The translations under genes were made by a program, and so were the position numbers. A stretch of 64,000 bases of DNA from Nymphaea colorata (Eukaryota; Streptophyta; Magnoliopsida; Nymphaeales; Nymphaeaceae), in NCBI RefSeq assembly GCF_008831285.2, contig NC_045141.1, positions 14,432,106-14,496,105 on the forward strand. The letters are read 5' to 3'. Below the pieces are notes generated by a model that did no database searches, was not told the origin of the DNA, and saw only the letters and a list, made by a program, of their open reading frames with translations. The number at the start of each line of letters is the position of its first letter. The stretch's first letter is position 1. Shown here piece after piece: positions 40,901 through 53,782 of this stretch.

Positions 40901-43008
40901 ATTTGATGTCCAAATTTGATTTAGGTTGTTCTATATTAATGCCTTTGAAATGTAATGTCAGCACCTTTTTTAATCTTGATTGCTTTTCTAACCCATTATC
41001 TCTCTCACACTTCCTCTTCTGGTGCAATATCTCATCTGTCTATGTGTATCTTATAGGGTGTCTTTATCAATCCGGCTTTTATAGAGCCATTTGGTCTCAC
41101 TCTGATAGAGGTAATTTGTGCTATATTCAACTTGAGCACAGGCATATTTGCAAATATGATGTATAATTTTGCTGTATGCTCTCTGAGAACAGGCTTCAGC
41201 TCATGGACTGCCAATTGTTGCTACAAAAAATGGAGGCCCAGTTGATATCCACCGGGTTTGTTTTTCCCCATCAATCTGTCATTATATTTCTTTCTGGACT
41301 TCATGTATGCTTATATTAATATTTATTGCAGGTTCTAGACAATGGCCTACTGGTTGATCCTCATGATCAGAAGGCCATTGCCGATGCTCTGCTGAAACTT
41401 GTTGCCGATAAGCAGCTTTGGACCAAATGTCGGCAAAATGGACTCAAGAACATTCACCTTTTCTCATGGCCAGAGCATTGTAAAACTTACTTGTCCCGTA
41501 TAGCTAGTTGCAGACCAAGACATCCTCAATGGCAATTTCAGCAGGATGATGCCGGACTAGACTCACCAAGTGATTCTTTGAGGGATATTCAAGATTTATC
41601 TTTAAACCTTAAGCTGTCATTGGATGGTGAAAAGAATGAGGAAAGTGGCAGTATGGAGTCTGAAAGTACTGCTGAAAATGTGAAAAGGATGGCAAATGCT
41701 GTCTTAGCCGCATCCAAGAGAATCATAAATTCAAGTCACAAAACTGTGCTGAATGAGAAGGTTGATCCAACTGGCAACAGTAAATTTCCTGCTTTGAGAA
41801 GAAGAAAGCACATATTTGTTATTTGTGTGGATTGTGGTGCCACTGCAGATCTTTCCGATGTTATCCATAACATTTTGGAGGCTGCGAAAAAGGATGGACT
41901 CTCAGGCCCTGTTGGGTTTATACTGTCGACAGCTCTCACAATATCTGAGGTGCACTTGCTTCTCATTTCAGGGGGCATGAGTGCTACTGAATTTGATGCC
42001 TTTATTTGCAATAATGGTAGTGACATCTACTATCCATCTTCAACTTTAGATGAAGCAGTCATGTCTTCAGAACTACCTTATGTGGTTGATTTAGATTATG
42101 TTAACCATATCGAGTATCGCTGGGGTGGGGAGGGCTTGAGGAAGACTTTGATTGGTTGGGCTGCTTCTGTTGTCAGCAGAAAAGGAGAAAATGAGGAACA
42201 AATGGTCATAGAAAATGAAGAACGCTCAACCAACCACTGTTTTGCCTTTGAAGTGAAAGATCCAACCTTGGTATTCTTATTTGATCTTTTTGTATCTAAT
42301 TTTCTTTTCAATATTTTATAGTTCTGTTCATAATATCTTTGACTGATGCTTCTTCCATCCTACCAAGCAGTATCCTCTTCTTGTCAAGCATCATCTAAAA
42401 TCGGTAATTTCATTTACAAAATGTGAACTGCTTACTCTAATGTTGCAGGTACCTTCAGTTAAAGATCTCCGGAAAATGATGAGAATACAGGGTCTGAGAT
42501 GTCATGTTATATATAGCCAAAATTGTTCCAAGCTGCATGTTATTCCTGTCTTAGCTTCTCGGTCCCAAGCTCTCAGGCAACTTGATCTTTTTCCTTTCCT
42601 TATTTTGTTTAGTTTTATATTAATTTTTACTGATATTTTTATCAACTAGAAAAACAATATTTTGAAGACATGTTTGGTTGCTTCTAGCTTTATGTCGACA
42701 AATCATTGTTGTATTTCTGAAAATGCAGGTACTTGTATATCAGATGGGGCACTGAATTGTCAAACATGGTAGTCTTTGTGGGCGAAAGTGGTGACACAGA
42801 TTATGATGGGTTAATTGGAGGTGCAAATAAGACTGTGATCTTAACTGGGTTAGGGGACAGCAAGCAACGGCATCCATATGCGAACAAAGGTTATGCAATA
42901 GAGGATGTGGTGGCATTTGATAGCCCTAATATTGTCCGCACGGTTGGTGATTCCAGGAGTGATGACATATTGTCAGCTTTGGTGCAACTTGGTATCTGCA
43001 AGCTCTGA
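34971..43008 (+). CDS. SPS: Sucrose-phosphate synthase
   Basis: Cytosolic enzyme joining UDP-glucose and fructose 6-phosphate to sucrose 6-phosphate. Exons: 34971-35156, 35867-35956, 36780-37021, 39061-39124, 39243-39941, 40127-40240, 40418-40549, 40710-40886, 41057-41110, 41193-41255, 41332-42270, 42449-42576, 42729-43008; 3168 nt, 1055 aa, the usual length. The start [17 protein letters not shown] is the conserved N-terminus. Glycosyltransferase part: LHRSW-type region, [48 protein letters not shown] and [16 protein letters not shown] with its E-x7-E pair. The light-regulation site is in RIPRISSTD (residues 145-153, Ser150/151). The C-terminal SPP-like domain lacks the DxDGT catalytic motif, as is usual in SPS. 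It resembles family A more than the C family. Introns 3 and 12 start with GC (37022 and 42577). Intron 3 is 2.04 kb. Confidence 0.97.
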
Positions 43009-44736
43009 GGATGGCTTGAGTTGCCCTATAAATAAGGACGTTTTCTTCCCCCTGTTTCAAGAAATGTGCACCTCTTATTATGAGGTGAGCTGCTAGCTTT
43101 TGATTCCAATGCGTTGGCTGGGTTTTGCAATTCCTATTTGTGATAAGTTCCATGATTAACCCTTACCCAGGTCAGTCTACGTTAGGACATTGACTTTATG
43201 CATTAAGGTTCTCTAGAAGTGCCAAATGGCATAGTTGTGTAGTGCGTACTGTTTTCATGCAGCTGGACGTGGTTATTTCTTGGGGAACACCTTATATGTG
43301 CATGAATCGACCCAAGCTCTCCCAAATCAACCCAAGTTTTAGACGATAGTTTCATCATTCTTGCAAGCACTGGTAGGCGAGAATTTTCTTGAACTTGCTC
43401 ATGTAAATGAAAAAACACCTGCTGATAATGAACCCCAAAATCTTGAAGAGAAGGCTAGAATGAGTACCAAAGCGCAAAGCACCATAGGTTCAAAAAACCC
43501 TTTTCAGACACATGCACTCACAAGGGGCACAAAGGAACAAACTAAGAAAAAGAAGAATCTGATTGAAACAAGAGGGAGTACTGCAGCTGATTTTTGAGAG
43601 AAAGGATTTTGCAATATATGGAAGAACGGAGCCCCATAACAAAAAAGGTGGAAGCATAGATTAGAAGAAATGAAAGAAAGAAAATACAACTAGAGAGAAC
43701 ATGAATATGTATACATATTAGGATAAATATATAATTGTACTTAGATTATATTCTAACATCTCAGAGTTCCATTCAGTTCCACAACTTGCTGTCATTTCCA
43801 GTGTTGTGCACTTTTTCTAAACCTTTAATGGGCTATAATAAAACTTGGTAAGATTTCATATTTTCTTCCGTTAGTTGATGACATGCATAATCTATATGCA
43901 GGTGCTTGGGACATCTTGCTTTTATGTTAGAGGCTATTTGCTTCCGTGATGGGTGACTGGTTCAGCTGGATGAGAGTTGAATAAGAAAACATGGGAACGT
44001 CAATAGTAAATAAAACTTGAACTTTGTTTGTATTGATGAGTGTGGTACGGCAGCCTTTGCTGGGTATGATGGAAGGCCACATTTTTGTACATACATCACT
44101 TGATTGTGTCTATCACAAACCGGACTCTTTCCAATATCCGGAGTGGCGCAATGCCCAATCATTGATGTTTATGTATTTTTTTAAATATTATCTTGCGGTT
44201 CTGATGCATTTGACAAGGTACCAGAACTTTTTTGAAGGCAATTGTTGCAAAAAAAGGAGGTGCTTACTTTCGTCTGGATTAAGGAGGCAAATTTGTCGGA
44301 CTGGGCTATCTACATGTTTCTTTCGTCTCTCATTAATAATGGGTCTGCTGGTTGAAAATCTGAGGCAAGAATGATTACGAATGAACTTTCCATGCCTCGT
44401 CAGTCTGATGGTTTTGATCTCATTACCTGGCAGCATCTTGCAGCTACTTTGTCCTGTAGGAATGACAAAACTCATGAATTCAATCAAAAGCTACTAAACA
44501 AAATTTCTGAACAGGTTGACCATGCAGATGAACTACAAAATTAGATGGATCTGACTCTTTGTTTGTTTGACCTCGTCTGACTTGTTGCCATTCCCATCGA
44601 AGTTACTGAGTTTTCACACTTGAGAGTCGATGGGTTCGATTGAGCTACAAAAAAAAAAATTGATACAGAAGATGAGGTGCACCGTTAGCCTGTCGAAGGG
44701 GTGAAGAACAAAGAACAGCAAAACGTAAACAAAGTC
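43009..44736 (+). other. SPS 3' UTR and downstream sequence
   Basis: The 3' UTR begins at 43009; AATAAA at 43837-43842 is a possible but distant polyadenylation signal. Open frames at 43361-43597 and 44024-44374 have no recognisable homology. Confidence 0.45.
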
Positions 44737-45170
44737 TTAGGGCCTGTTTGGTAGGAGGGAAAGGGATGGATTGAGCAATCCCTTTTTTGTTTGGATGACT
44801 AATTAGAAAGGAGGGAAAGAGAGAGAAATGGGCAAAGAGAGGAAAGAAAAGGGAAGGATTGTTTAGTGTAAATCTCTCCCCTCCCAAATCGGACGGATTG
44901 GGAAGGAAAGGAAAGAAAGTAAGTGGAAAAGTTTTTTGTTTCCACACTACTCCTCCTTTTCTTTCACCCATTTCTAAATCCATGTGCTATTTAGTCTTTT
45001 TTTTTATTCCATTCCTTTCCCTTCTCTTTCTATCCAAACAACCTTTTTTAATCAACTCTTTCCATTCCTTTCCATTCCATTCCTTTCCCTTCCCTTTCTC
45101 TTCCCTTCCCTTTCCCTTCCTTTCCATCCATTCTTTTCCCTCCCTTTCCCTCCTACCAAACAGGCCCTTA
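44737..45170. mobile_element. PIF/Harbinger (Tourist-like) miniature element
   Basis: Body 44740-45167 (428 bp). The terminal inverted repeats are perfect for 27 bases, beginning GGGCCTGTTTGGTAGGAGGG. Each end is flanked by TTA (44737-44739 and 45168-45170), the 3-bp target duplication of Harbinger elements. The left half is purine-rich and the right half pyrimidine-rich (CCATTCCTTTCC runs), so the whole element can fold back. It has no transposase and is nonautonomous. Confidence 0.85.
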
Positions 45171-46101
45171 GCCCTTAGATCACTGCATTCATTTCTGATC
45201 TTGGATCCCTCTGCAGTTTATTTATCTATTATATAACTTCGTACTTTCATATAACTACCTGTCAGCAATTCTAGAATGCTAAGGGAGTTGACTCAATGGG
45301 CGGCGTGGGAGTTGGTAAGAGGCCAAAGTTCATTTTGAGTTTTTGAGACATCAACTTTTTGTACTGCAAAAATAAGGGTACCAACATGCAAATTATAGGG
45401 GGATGTCACCTAAAGTAGGCTTAGGTTGGGGGATGGGGGAAAGGGTAAGAGGCTTCGCCTCACTTGTTAGGCATTATGATGAAATACTTTTCCTCACCCA
45501 ACTACTTGCCACTTAACACTTATCTGAGGAGGCAAGTGGTTGAGGGATTTAGAAGGGCTTTTGCACATAATACATCTAACTGCATAACCTTTTGAAGTAT
45601 TGCAGATAAATTGGTTTCTCGCACTTCAGGGTGTCCTTGTGGAGTACCACATCCATTCAGTCCAGTCCTCAACTTGAAAATTCTGTCAGCTGATCTCTCA
45701 ACCATCTTTTGATTTATACCATCAACTTATTTCTGATCCATGAGAAATTTGTAGTGCTCTTCTGCCAAAGGAGGAATAATATGGTTTTACCCTGGTTGCA
45801 AAAACACTAATAATTTTCAAAGTCTTTTACCAATATAGGGCAGCATGTGTTCTCCGATTCAGTTTGCTTATAATAGATTTGTGAATCTTAAAGGTAAATG
45901 ATCTATAGTTGGTTGATGGAGCATAGGCTGGTAGGTAGTCAGTTTCAGTTTCAAATGTTTGAGGCTTCAACTCCATGTGCTGCAAAAAGGGGCTACCAAC
46001 ATGCAAGTTGAAGCACTGTAGGTGAGACACTCAGAGGCATAAAAAGCAGGCCCTGTACCCTAAAAATAAGAGGGGTTGAAGGCTTTCAGTTGAGCGATGG
46101 G
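45171..46101. other. Intergenic DNA with a diverged repeated segment
   Basis: Segments at about 45309-45400 and 45929-46010 share CTGCAAAAA...CTACCAACATGCAA-type text and seem to be related repeats; a weaker relative lies at 28440-28530. No gene is seen. Confidence 0.45.
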
Positions 46102-46384
46102 TAGGGCTGGGCATTGGTTCGAGCATCGACAGGTACCTGATACCCGGCCCGATAACCCGGACCAGAAAAATAGGTTGGGCATGCTAGAAGGGGGCCGATA
46201 TGTTTTTAACATGATTTTATTTTAAAAATAATATATATTTTATTAATAAAAATAATATTTTATATTATATTATATTTTTTGTTTTAACCGGGCCCGGCCG
46301 GGGCTGGGTTCGGGTTGTCGGGCTAGGTCCTGACTTGGGTTTCAGGCTGTGGTCTGGCCCGAGCCGGCTCGAAGCCCAGGCTTA
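46102..46384. mobile_element. hAT-like miniature element, family B, with target-site duplication
   Basis: The ends TAGGGCTGGGC and GCCCAGGCTTA are an inverted pair. The flanks gcgatggg (46094-46101) and gcggtggg (46385-46392) match at 7 of 8, as expected for hAT insertion. GC-rich arms surround an AT core at about 46200-46285. This is the best-defined copy of family B. Confidence 0.75.
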
Positions 46385-46392
46385 GCGGTGGG

Positions 46393-48829
46393 TCATTGTC
46401 AATACATGAAAACAAGATACAAGAGTTCCTTCCAATGCAATTTTTTTTCTTTGGATCCATCCTCAAACCCCTAGTCTTCACAAATTTGATGCAAGTCCGA
46501 GACGTTATTTCCGTTGCTCAGATTCAACGATTGAAACTTGGTTCTAACAATCTCAAGCTTTCCTGCAAACTCCATTGATGGAAAACCATTAACCTCCATA
46601 ATTCCTCGACCAAGAACTTAAGTTTCTTGCCTTTATGTCGGTCTTGAAAAAATTATGTTCTTATTCTGATCTTCCTCCGAACTAAACTGGAGTATGAGGG
46701 CGTCATGGCAGGAGTTGGACCAAGATCTGACGTGAAGAGCTAATTGGGTTCTCATTTCTAAGTGCCATAGCTGGCTGATTCATCAGACATTGGTCCAGCT
46801 TGAAGAGGATGCGCCTGAGCTATCTTATTGTTGCAACATGTAATGCAACCTCGTGAATTTGAGACCAACTCCAATCAATAACTATGAATAAACTTGTTAG
46901 AAGTGAGACATGATCTAAGATCGATTGATCTTCCATTCTTCTCTACATTGCTTGCTTTGGCATAGAGATAGTGGGTCACCAGATAATAGTTCAAAAGCCT
47001 TTGTAATTATCGAATATTTAGGTGAAGGCAGATTTGCCTCCTCAAGGGGCATAGGGCAACTGGACGGCAATGTGGTTTATTAAAAGGGTTTGTGGTTGGA
47101 ACTCTATAGTCGTTGTCACGTTACAGTGTGTTACTCCTTTAAGCTTTAAGCTGTTAATAGTAAAAAAATGTAAAAATTCAAGTTGAAGGATATACCATGG
47201 ATCTACTTAAACCACAAGGCAACTCTAAACCAAATTCAAGTTAAGGATATATCTTCGTTCCACCTAAATCCCGAAGCAACCCTAAGCCCTGGCTTGGTTT
47301 CTCATAAAAAAGAAATTAGGTGGGATTTATGCATGTATTAGGGTTAGGGTTGCTTCTAAATGCTTAGCAATTCACGTCGAATTCTGAACTCCTGAACCAA
47401 TTTCTTATTTTTTGATAAAACTTTGAATGATGTCAAAGTTGACTTGTAAATTACGTCTACCCATCTGATAAATTATTCGTAAATTATTCACTGCTGTGGT
47501 GGAAATGGCGTACAATTCCATAAAATTGGTGAACTACTTTTCTTTTGGCATATTTATTGAGGAATATTCTTGGCCAATGTTTGATGTCATTTATGAGAAA
47601 AGTTTTCACTCCTAGGCCCATGTTTTGCCTATAATTTACAACCGACTTTTACATCTTTTGTAGTAAGCGTCAAAATTTCATAGAAATTGCCAAATAATGA
47701 TTGAAGTAAACTTTTGTTAACCTGAAAAACAAAAAAACCATTAGCAGCTAATGCTTTCTGGTCATCAGCTAAATTAGCTTTAGACTCTTATTTTATAATC
47801 TTTAAGAAATATGTGATCCTTATTAAGAAAATAAAAAAGATTGTTTTTTATTGGCCCCAAAATGGAATAGGGTCGAATCTAGATCCAGATCGCCTAGAAG
47901 GTGCACCCATACTGCTCAACGTGGATATGGACCTTGTTTAAGCAGAAGAAAAATTCAAAATGAGTTCAGATTATAACAAGCAAAGCAACATTAGTTGTGT
48001 TTTTTTGCATGAATGAACTACTGATTTTAACTGTTGAAATCATGAATATGGTCGGACTTGACGAGCTCAACTATTTAGTGACTCAATAAGCCCAATTATC
48101 GGACTCGGCAGTGGCCCGGATCCAACCAAACCAGAACAATTGGCCGCCACTAAATCGTGTTTGATAGCCTCGGATCACACACCTAAAACCAATCTACAAT
48201 CTCTTATAAAGGATCCACAATGTAATCAAACACCAAAACTTACCACTATATGAAAAAGAAGATTTGAGATCTTCAGTTTGTGTTTGAAACCTCACAATTG
48301 AGGTCGGACAGGAGGGAGGTCAAACCTTAAATCCGTAGATCTGAGAACAATAATGATCTCAAATCACCTCAGATCTCAGATCCAAGACTATCAAACGGCC
48401 TCAATCAAGTCCATAATTGACAAATTATTAACCCCCACCTGTGATGTTTTATAATAGAAGCAATGTGAGGTCATCACTTATATCAGTTGTTTGAAGTACG
48501 TGTTTGAGAGGATGTGCTTAATAACGTGCAGTAGAGTGTGAATGCACAGCCAGTTGCTTTGATTACATAAGAGAAGAGAAGAACGGCAATTAAGAGGAGG
48601 CAACTGCCACCCTACCCACCACCTTTCATTCACATCCATTCTTCCTGTTAGCTGCAAAATGCAAATGCTGGGCACCTAATTCCCAACACCTTTCACTTTG
48701 TTGTAATCTTTAAGATACTTGGTCCACCAATAGAGATGGAAATGGTTTGCATTCAGAGTCACATCAGACTAAATCCACCAGTTCGTCACTAACCGGAGTC
48801 CCGATGATCAAAATAGTATAGATTTGCCT
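46393..48829. other. AT-rich intergenic DNA
   Basis: No supported gene. It holds a diverged 59-bp tandem duplication (47173-47290, copies starting AAATTCAAGTT). Confidence 0.5.
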
Positions 48830-49030
48830 CAATGGGTGTAGCGCAGCTGGTCGTGCTGGTGAGAAACCGATCGTCAATTGGATTCACATGGGCACTACTC
48901 CTTTATGGTAACATCCCCGACAATCAAGTTGAAGGGTGCGAGGTCCCAAAACAACCATCGATCGCTGTGGTGGGTTGGCTTTCGCCTCTTGCGAGTTGCC
49001 AGATTAGCATATGATCCAACATTCACATTT
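48830..49030 (+). mobile_element. tRNA-derived SINE-like sequence
   Basis: TAGCGCAGCTGG at 48839-48850 fits the polymerase III A-box consensus (TRGCNNAGYNGG) exactly. The B box is weak (a GGATTCACATGG-like word near 48880). This is suggestive of a SINE head; I cannot fix the 3' end. Confidence 0.4.
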
Positions 49031-49416
49031 ACTGAGGTTTGCTCGTCATATCGAACTCGATTCAGATCCAGTTACGAAACTGCATGCAATGGCAGAACTT
49101 GATTAGTAATTGGATCTGAATTTCAAAGCAAATCAATGGCTTTGAAATTAGATGGTTTGTATTGATGTTGAGGATGAAAAACAGGATGAGTTTGGATTTA
49201 ATTGGTTGGCAGCACCACAATACGCGTAACCTAACTGTTCACCAACTTCATCAAATTCCGGTAGAGATACCGATTTCTTGGATTTGCTGTGCACATGGGT
49301 TGTTATGCATTTGGGTTTGGATTTGAAGTGGTATCGGTATCAGATCTAGCATTGAATCTGATTGAACCAACTACGGGAAGGCCAACCCTGCTTACTCCCA
49401 CAAAGACTACAACTAC

Positions 49417-49739
49417 TGAGCATGAATAACGAGCGAGCCGACCTCGAGCTCATCTTGATTCACATATTGCTTGGCTTGAGCTCGACTCAGTAAACTGAGT
49501 CTGAGCTCGATAAAATGAAAACTACAGTTAAAAACATGCCTTTGAAGATTAACAAATTGGGAAGAATGATTAGAATCATGTTTAAAGGAGTTGGGTTGGT
49601 GCAACTCATACTCGGCTCGTTTATAACTCGAGTTTTAATTGAAATTTGAGCTTCATACGTTTATTCAATGAAACAAGTCGAGTTTACACGGGTGAGTTCG
49701 AGTCGAGCTTGAGTTGGCTGGACTCGTTGTACATCCCTA
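49417..49739. mobile_element. hAT-like miniature element, family A, with target-site duplication
   Basis: The left end TGAGCATGAATAACGAG and the right end, TAGGGATGTACAACGAG on the other strand, are related. The flanks acaactac (49409-49416) and acaacgac (49740-49747) match at 7 of 8. Arms of GAGCTCGA words flank a neutral core. Confidence 0.75.
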
Positions 49740-52700
49740 ACAACGACCACAACCATGCAGATCTGAATTAGGACATGAGATTGGAACAAGGTCCGGTATA
49801 CATGTTCATAATCAGGATTACAAATGGATCAGATTCATGACAAGGGTTTGGATCCTTTCTGTCTATTCCAGATCCAACTTATCAGTGCATTTAAAGTATG
49901 AGCTGTTGGTGTGGCATGAAGGAGTCCAGGTGGGCACCCATGTGCACCATGTGCACCAAACATGGCCAGTGGTCCCTGCAGGGATTCGATGAGAGGTTGG
50001 TAGGTAGGAATAAGGCTGAACCCAGCAGGACCACTCGGACCGACACGACCTGTCGATGCTGCTGCACTCACATTTAATACTTGGCCTGCAAGTGCCAGCT
50101 AAAAATTTATTTTTAATCAACTTTTCATGTATTTTTTGTTACAAAAAAATTGTTATTATAAAAATCAAACCTTATATATACATATCAATATTTTTTTTAT
50201 TCCGTTATTTCTACAAATTTTCTCAATCACTTGAACCATTTTTTCTATTCATCTTTTTTTAAAAAACAAAAAAAAATCGAACTTTTAAATTTCTCAAAAG
50301 AAAAAACTCGGGTAAAGACATCAATTTGGACGTGTAAAATGAATTCAACCAATAATACCCAACCATGCATCCCTTTGCATTTTCATCTATCGCGGTCGGA
50401 AGCGTTATTTGACTCTTTCCACATATTAACATTAAACAGTTCATGAATCTGTGTCAATCTTTTCTTTCAAAATATATTGATGTTTTGAAACATGAATCTG
50501 TCATAATCTTTTAAAAAGATTTATGAAACAATTTATAACATATTGTCACTATTCTTGAATACTCTCAACATCCTTTATGAACATAGTGGTGTCAATATCA
50601 CGGCTGGTATGGGCTCACATTTTTCTTAGATAAATCATTTTTAAATGTTTTATACGTTTCAAAAAGTGAAAAATAAAGTCATACATGTTCATATATGTTA
50701 ACCCATATGTCGTATCGGTTAGCAATTTGATAATAAGATGTTTAATTTTTACGTGAATAATTACTCGAGTGAGTGGTAACGCTTTTATTTTTTCGAGATT
50801 TTCAAGTGTTTCAACTTGCATGTAAGACTCATTCCTTTTTATGATACAAAAATGTGATCCCTAGAAGTCGACCAGTTTGAGCTAGGCCGCATCGAATTTT
50901 AAGCTGTAGGCTACTACCCACGTCAGCTCCTGAAATCATGTATTGTGGATTAAGCTGGACCTATGTTAAGACACTTATTGTCCGACCTTATACCTAAGTA
51001 AGTGTCTCCCACACAATCATCAAGAAGTAAAAATCGGTTAGTGCCCCTCAGCCAAAAATTTGTAGCTCTGCGGCTGCGGAGTAGTCGGATCAGGTAAAAA
51101 CTGGACCGCGTTGACCGAGTTAAGCCCACCGCGTTGACCGAGCTTGGGCGTCAGGTTTCGTGTGGCAGCAAGGCTGCGTTCTTCCTGATTCTGGTGATCA
51201 AACAAACAAAAAGTAAATTTATTCAAGGGGGAGAAAGTAGGCCACCTGTCAACCTGAAAAGAGGTGGGGCCCACCTCCCCCCGCCAAAGGATGATAATTA
51301 AGGCCGACGGTTGGGGGGCGTCGCCAACCAACAAGGACTGCGTGGTGCGCGTCGTTTAACAAAAGTACCGAATTACCCCTGCATTTATTCTAATTTATTT
51401 TTTTAATAAATATTTCAACCACAGTTGACCCGGCCATTACGTTAGAGAAAAATTTGGGAAAGAATATTCCTGACAAGTTAAAATATCATGCCCCTTTTTA
51501 TGTTAAAATTAAAAAAATAAGAAAAAGTGATACAACCGGATGCATGGCGATACGTATCCATCCATCTTGAAATCAAGTCTGAGAAATGTATAGAACCCAC
51601 GGCTATGTTGATCTTTCCAGTCGTTAATATATTAAAATGAAAATATTTCGTGGTGAGAACAAATAAAAGGTAGGAAGTTACAGAACCAACGTGCGATATA
51701 TTTACTCAAACTCAAACAGCTATTCAAAGTATAGTGTCATCGAAGTCAGCCCCCCAGATCAATTTGCATCGCCAATTCGAACATAATCAACAGTAAACAT
51801 AACCGATTATATATATATATATATATATAGAAAGTAGTAGAACAATTTGTTGTGCTGTCCTACTGACCAAGGTTTAAATGCATTAAACTGGACTTTTGTC
51901 CGGACACCGAATTGTTCTTAAATATCAAACCAGAAGCAAGAGCCTTCTAGACGGGGGAGACTTATTTTCCCTGCTAGCCAAAGGGTGTTTGATCCGACTC
52001 CCTCTCTCTTGAGAACCCAAGGACAACCATTACTTGTCGAAAGTAAAGTGGTTTGTGACTGATCTCCTTTTCAGACAGACCGTCAAGTCAAAAACTTGGT
52101 GACAAATTTAAAGAGTCGTCAAGGAGTGGTACTTAACCAAAAATGGATGATCCCACACTGATTAAACGAATGTATTATTCGGGGAACTAAATGATTGATA
52201 TCGCTTCGGTTTAAATACAAATAGAAGAAAGAAAGTACAAAAATGAAGAATATGACAAATATATATATATATATATATAATGAATGACACGCGTTTTGGA
52301 CTTCTGGAACAGTGGAATTAATAAAATATGCCAAGTATCATAATGGCAACATCCAGCTGCTCAACCAATGTGCCAGACCCATTAGTAGAATTCCAATTTG
52401 AATTTCGCCTTCTAGTTTTTCTTTTCTTCTTGCTCTCACAAATATTATTACTGCATGGTGTTTTTCTATAAATTCAACCACTATAGAAAAACGCAAGATG
52501 CAAAAAAATTGGAAAAACTAAAAGAGAAAATCATGCAAACAAGATGCGTAAATTAGATTTTTTGTAAGTGATTGAAGACTGATGCTGTTGGATTTTATGG
52601 ACTGGTAAAACCCAATGTCGATTTAAAATTTTCAAATTTGTTTTGTTGTTTTATTTTCATATATTTTCACCTTTTTTTTTTTAACACTTTAAAACGCACA

Positions 52701-53142
52701 CAAAGGATACATTTAAACAAGTAAAGAGTTCAATCAATCTTATTTTAGCATTGACTTTCATTCCTTTTGTTTTCTTTTCTTTCTCCCTCTTTTTTTAATC
52801 TATGACCATAATTTCAGCTACCTTATGGTTGGTAGACATTTATTGCAAATCTGACCTTATTGTAAGCGAGGAAAGAATGACTAAATTGTCAAAATTTGAT
52901 GCAAAAAGCAATGTTTGGAAGATTTAAAAGATTTCTCCTTATTATCACTTTGCCTTTTAAAGAGGAGTCTTTCTAATTCAATTCTCAGTCAACTGATGTT
53001 TTTGGATAATTTTGAAGATTAAAAGCCTCTATGGTCGAGAGTTGCGTCGACGTCAAGTGAATGAGAACTTCATGTGCTTCAACTTGGATGAATGTAGGAC
53101 TCACCTCCTCTTCAGTATTTCAAGTATTTCCATACTCAACCA
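49740..53142. other. AT-rich intergenic DNA
   Basis: No supported gene. A doubled ACCGCGTTGACCGAG word at about 51104-51142 contains two TTGACC (W-box-like) hexamers, with no gene close by. TA runs occur near 51813 and 52260. Confidence 0.5.
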
Positions 53143-53497
53143 TAGGGCTGCACACAAGCTATTCCAGCCTGAGCTTGCCCAGCTCGATCAGTTCAAAAAA
53201 CTTGAGCTCAAGCGAACTCATGTCGAGCTCCTTATAGCAAGCTCGAGCTCGAGTCAACTGCACAAAATCGAACTTGAACTCGACTCGCTTAACCTATTTA
53301 ACTCTTTTAGACTTAATTCGTTTATCGTTAACTCATATAAAGATTAACTCGTTTAACTTGTGTAACTTGTGAAATCGGGTTTGACAATATTATATAGAGT
53401 ATCGGTTTATGAGTAGAGTGAGTATGTACGAGTTAAATCCGTAAAACTAGAACTCGTTAGTGTAGCCTGAGTTGGCACCGCTCCTTATACAGCCTTA
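53143..53497. mobile_element. hAT-like miniature element, family A
   Basis: The ends TAGGGCTGCACACAAGC and ACAGCCTTA are inverted relatives. The flanks ctcaacca (53135-53142) and ctcaatta (53498-53505) share six of eight bases. It lies 300 bases upstream of HHP, close to a poly-A run at about 53548-53568. Confidence 0.65.
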
Positions 53498-53782
53498 CTC
53501 AATTACTCCTTCTAGTTAATAAAATAATGTTTCATAAATATTTCTTAAAAAAAAAAAAAAAAAAAAAAGACCTTCCCGTGCCTTCCGCCTCAACGTCGAA
53601 GGACAGACTCGCCATTTAGCAAAAGATGGCAATAAAAGCGAGATCAGCAGACTCCAGGGAGCAGCAATAACTGTGAGACCCGGCGCATCAGCGTCACCAC
53701 GGTACTCACAGTGCCGGAATCCGACGCCGGAGCTCGAAAAATCCGGTGGTCGACGAGATTGGTGCAGGGGATCGAGGTGTGC

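Noticed and set aside
43361-43597. 78-codon hydrophilic open frame after SPS
   Set aside because: It starts at TTG, lies in the likely 3' UTR and resembles no family I know.
44859-45236. 125-codon plus-strand open frame rich in F, P, S and L
   Set aside because: It is the CCATTCCTTTCC-rich half of the Harbinger-like element.
51104-51142. Two W-box-like TTGACC hexamers in a doubled 15-mer
   Set aside because: No gene lies within 2.5 kb downstream, and the motif is short enough to arise by chance.
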